Position numbers and translations under genes: made by a program. A stretch of DNA of 5,981 bases. Origin: Ectothiorhodospiraceae bacterium (lineage in GTDB: Bacteria > Pseudomonadota > Gammaproteobacteria > Nitrococcales > AK92). Below the pieces are notes generated by a model. It searched no databases, had not been told where the DNA came from, and saw only the letters and a list, made by a program, of their open reading frames with translations. Below are positions 5,617 through 5,981 of the stretch, piece after piece. Position 1 is the stretch's first letter; every line of letters begins with the position of its first letter. The stretch spans positions 1 through 5,981 of the forward strand of contig JAJUFY010000145.1 in assembly GCA_029263635.1 (NCBI GenBank). The letters run 5' to 3'.

Positions 5617-5981
5617 ATGACCGAGCAACGCTTCGCCACCGATAACCGCTGGATGCTGCCGGAAGGCATCGACGAGCTGCTGCCGCCCCGCGCCGCCGAG
5701 CTGGAGGAGCTGCGTCGCCAGCTGCTCGACCTGTTTGCGAGCTGGGGCTACGAGCTCATCATGCCGCCGTTCATCGAGTTCCTCGATTCGCTGCTGACCG
5801 GCAGCGGTCATGATCTCGACCTGCAGACCTTCAAGCTGATCGACCAGCTCTCCGGGCGGCTGATGGGTGTGCGCGCCGACATGACGCCGCAGGCGGCCCG
5901 CATCGACGCCCACCAGCTGCGCCGCGAGCATCCGGCGCGGCTGTGCTACATCGGCACCGTGCTGCGCACCCGGCCAGAGAG
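5617..5981 (+). CDS. hisZ: ATP phosphoribosyltransferase regulatory subunit HisZ (5' part, runs off window)
   Basis: Paralogue of histidyl-tRNA synthetase that lacks aminoacylation and acts as the regulatory and activating subunit of short-form HisG, the first enzyme of histidine biosynthesis (ATP + PRPP). The 121 visible residues start MTEQRFATDNRWMLPEGIDELLPP, followed by a helix LRRQLLDLFASWGYELIMPP (33-51) resembling class II synthetase motif 1, then SLLTGSGHDLDLQTFKLIDQLSGRLMGVRADMTPQAARI (58-96), the characteristic HisZ block. RADMTPQ replaces the RPEGT-type motif of true HisRS, favouring HisZ. The start ATG 5617 has no clear Shine-Dalgarno; Met13 (5653) is an alternative. It lies 13 bp after the DUF2065 gene, where E. 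coli has purA instead, and is probably translated by coupling. The C-terminal two-thirds are missing because the window ends. Confidence 0.93.
   Translation, partial: MTEQRFATDNRWMLPEGIDELLPPRAAELEELRRQLLDLFASWGYELIMPPFIEFLDSLLTGSGHDLDLQTFKLIDQLSGRLMGVRADMTPQAARIDAHQLRREHPARLCYIGTVLRTRPE

Noticed and set aside
5617..5981. Histidyl-tRNA synthetase (hisS) instead of hisZ
   Set aside because: RADMTPQ replaces the RPEGT-type motif and the DLDLQTFKLIDQLSGRLMG block is typical of HisZ.

Overview
The window is a GC-rich stretch of conserved bacterial core genome, all genes on the + strand, in the order mutL (3' end) - miaA - hfq - hflX - hflK - hflC - DUF2065 - hisZ (5' end). The mutL-miaA-hfq-hflX-hflK-hflC order is the classic gammaproteobacterial 'hfq superoperon' known from E. 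coli. Three traits point away from enterics: hisZ directly downstream of the DUF2065 gene, a MutL C-terminus that keeps endonuclease-type motifs, and high GC. I infer a gammaproteobacterium of the Chromatiales/Ectothiorhodospiraceae type or a relative; the genus cannot be read from this window.

Layout. 1-487: last 161 codons of mutL (mismatch repair). 503-1435: miaA (tRNA A37 dimethylallyltransferase), 15 bp after mutL. 1436-1589: the longest non-coding gap (154 bp), holding candidate promoter elements, an A-rich ARN-type tract and two small hairpins in front of hfq. 1590-1853: hfq. 1789/1846-3171: hflX, overlapping the end of hfq and with an ambiguous start. 3172-3275: 104-bp gap with a candidate promoter for hflKC. 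3276-4484 and 4484-5359: hflK and hflC, overlapping by one base. 5358-5393: a perfect 11-bp-stem hairpin at the hflC stop, plus a third copy of one arm. 5418-5603: a small two-helix membrane protein (DUF2065/YjeT-like). 5617 to the end: start of hisZ. No gene-free stretch exceeds 300 bases.

How the genes fit together. The cluster joins DNA repair (MutL), tRNA modification (MiaA), sRNA-based regulation (Hfq), rescue of stalled ribosomes (HflX) and control of membrane proteolysis by FtsH (HflK/HflC), then leads into histidine biosynthesis through HisZ, the regulatory partner of short-form HisG. Tight spacing suggests co-transcription, with probable internal promoters before hfq and before hflK.

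No mobile element, CRISPR array, tRNA, rRNA or defence-type system was found, and I see no undescribed multi-gene system. The points most worth a second look are small: the hflX start (no ordinary start codon near the family's usual N-terminus, but a good Shine-Dalgarno before an ATT), a possible Hfq autoregulatory site in its own leader, direct repeats in both candidate promoters, and the three-armed hairpin after hflC.
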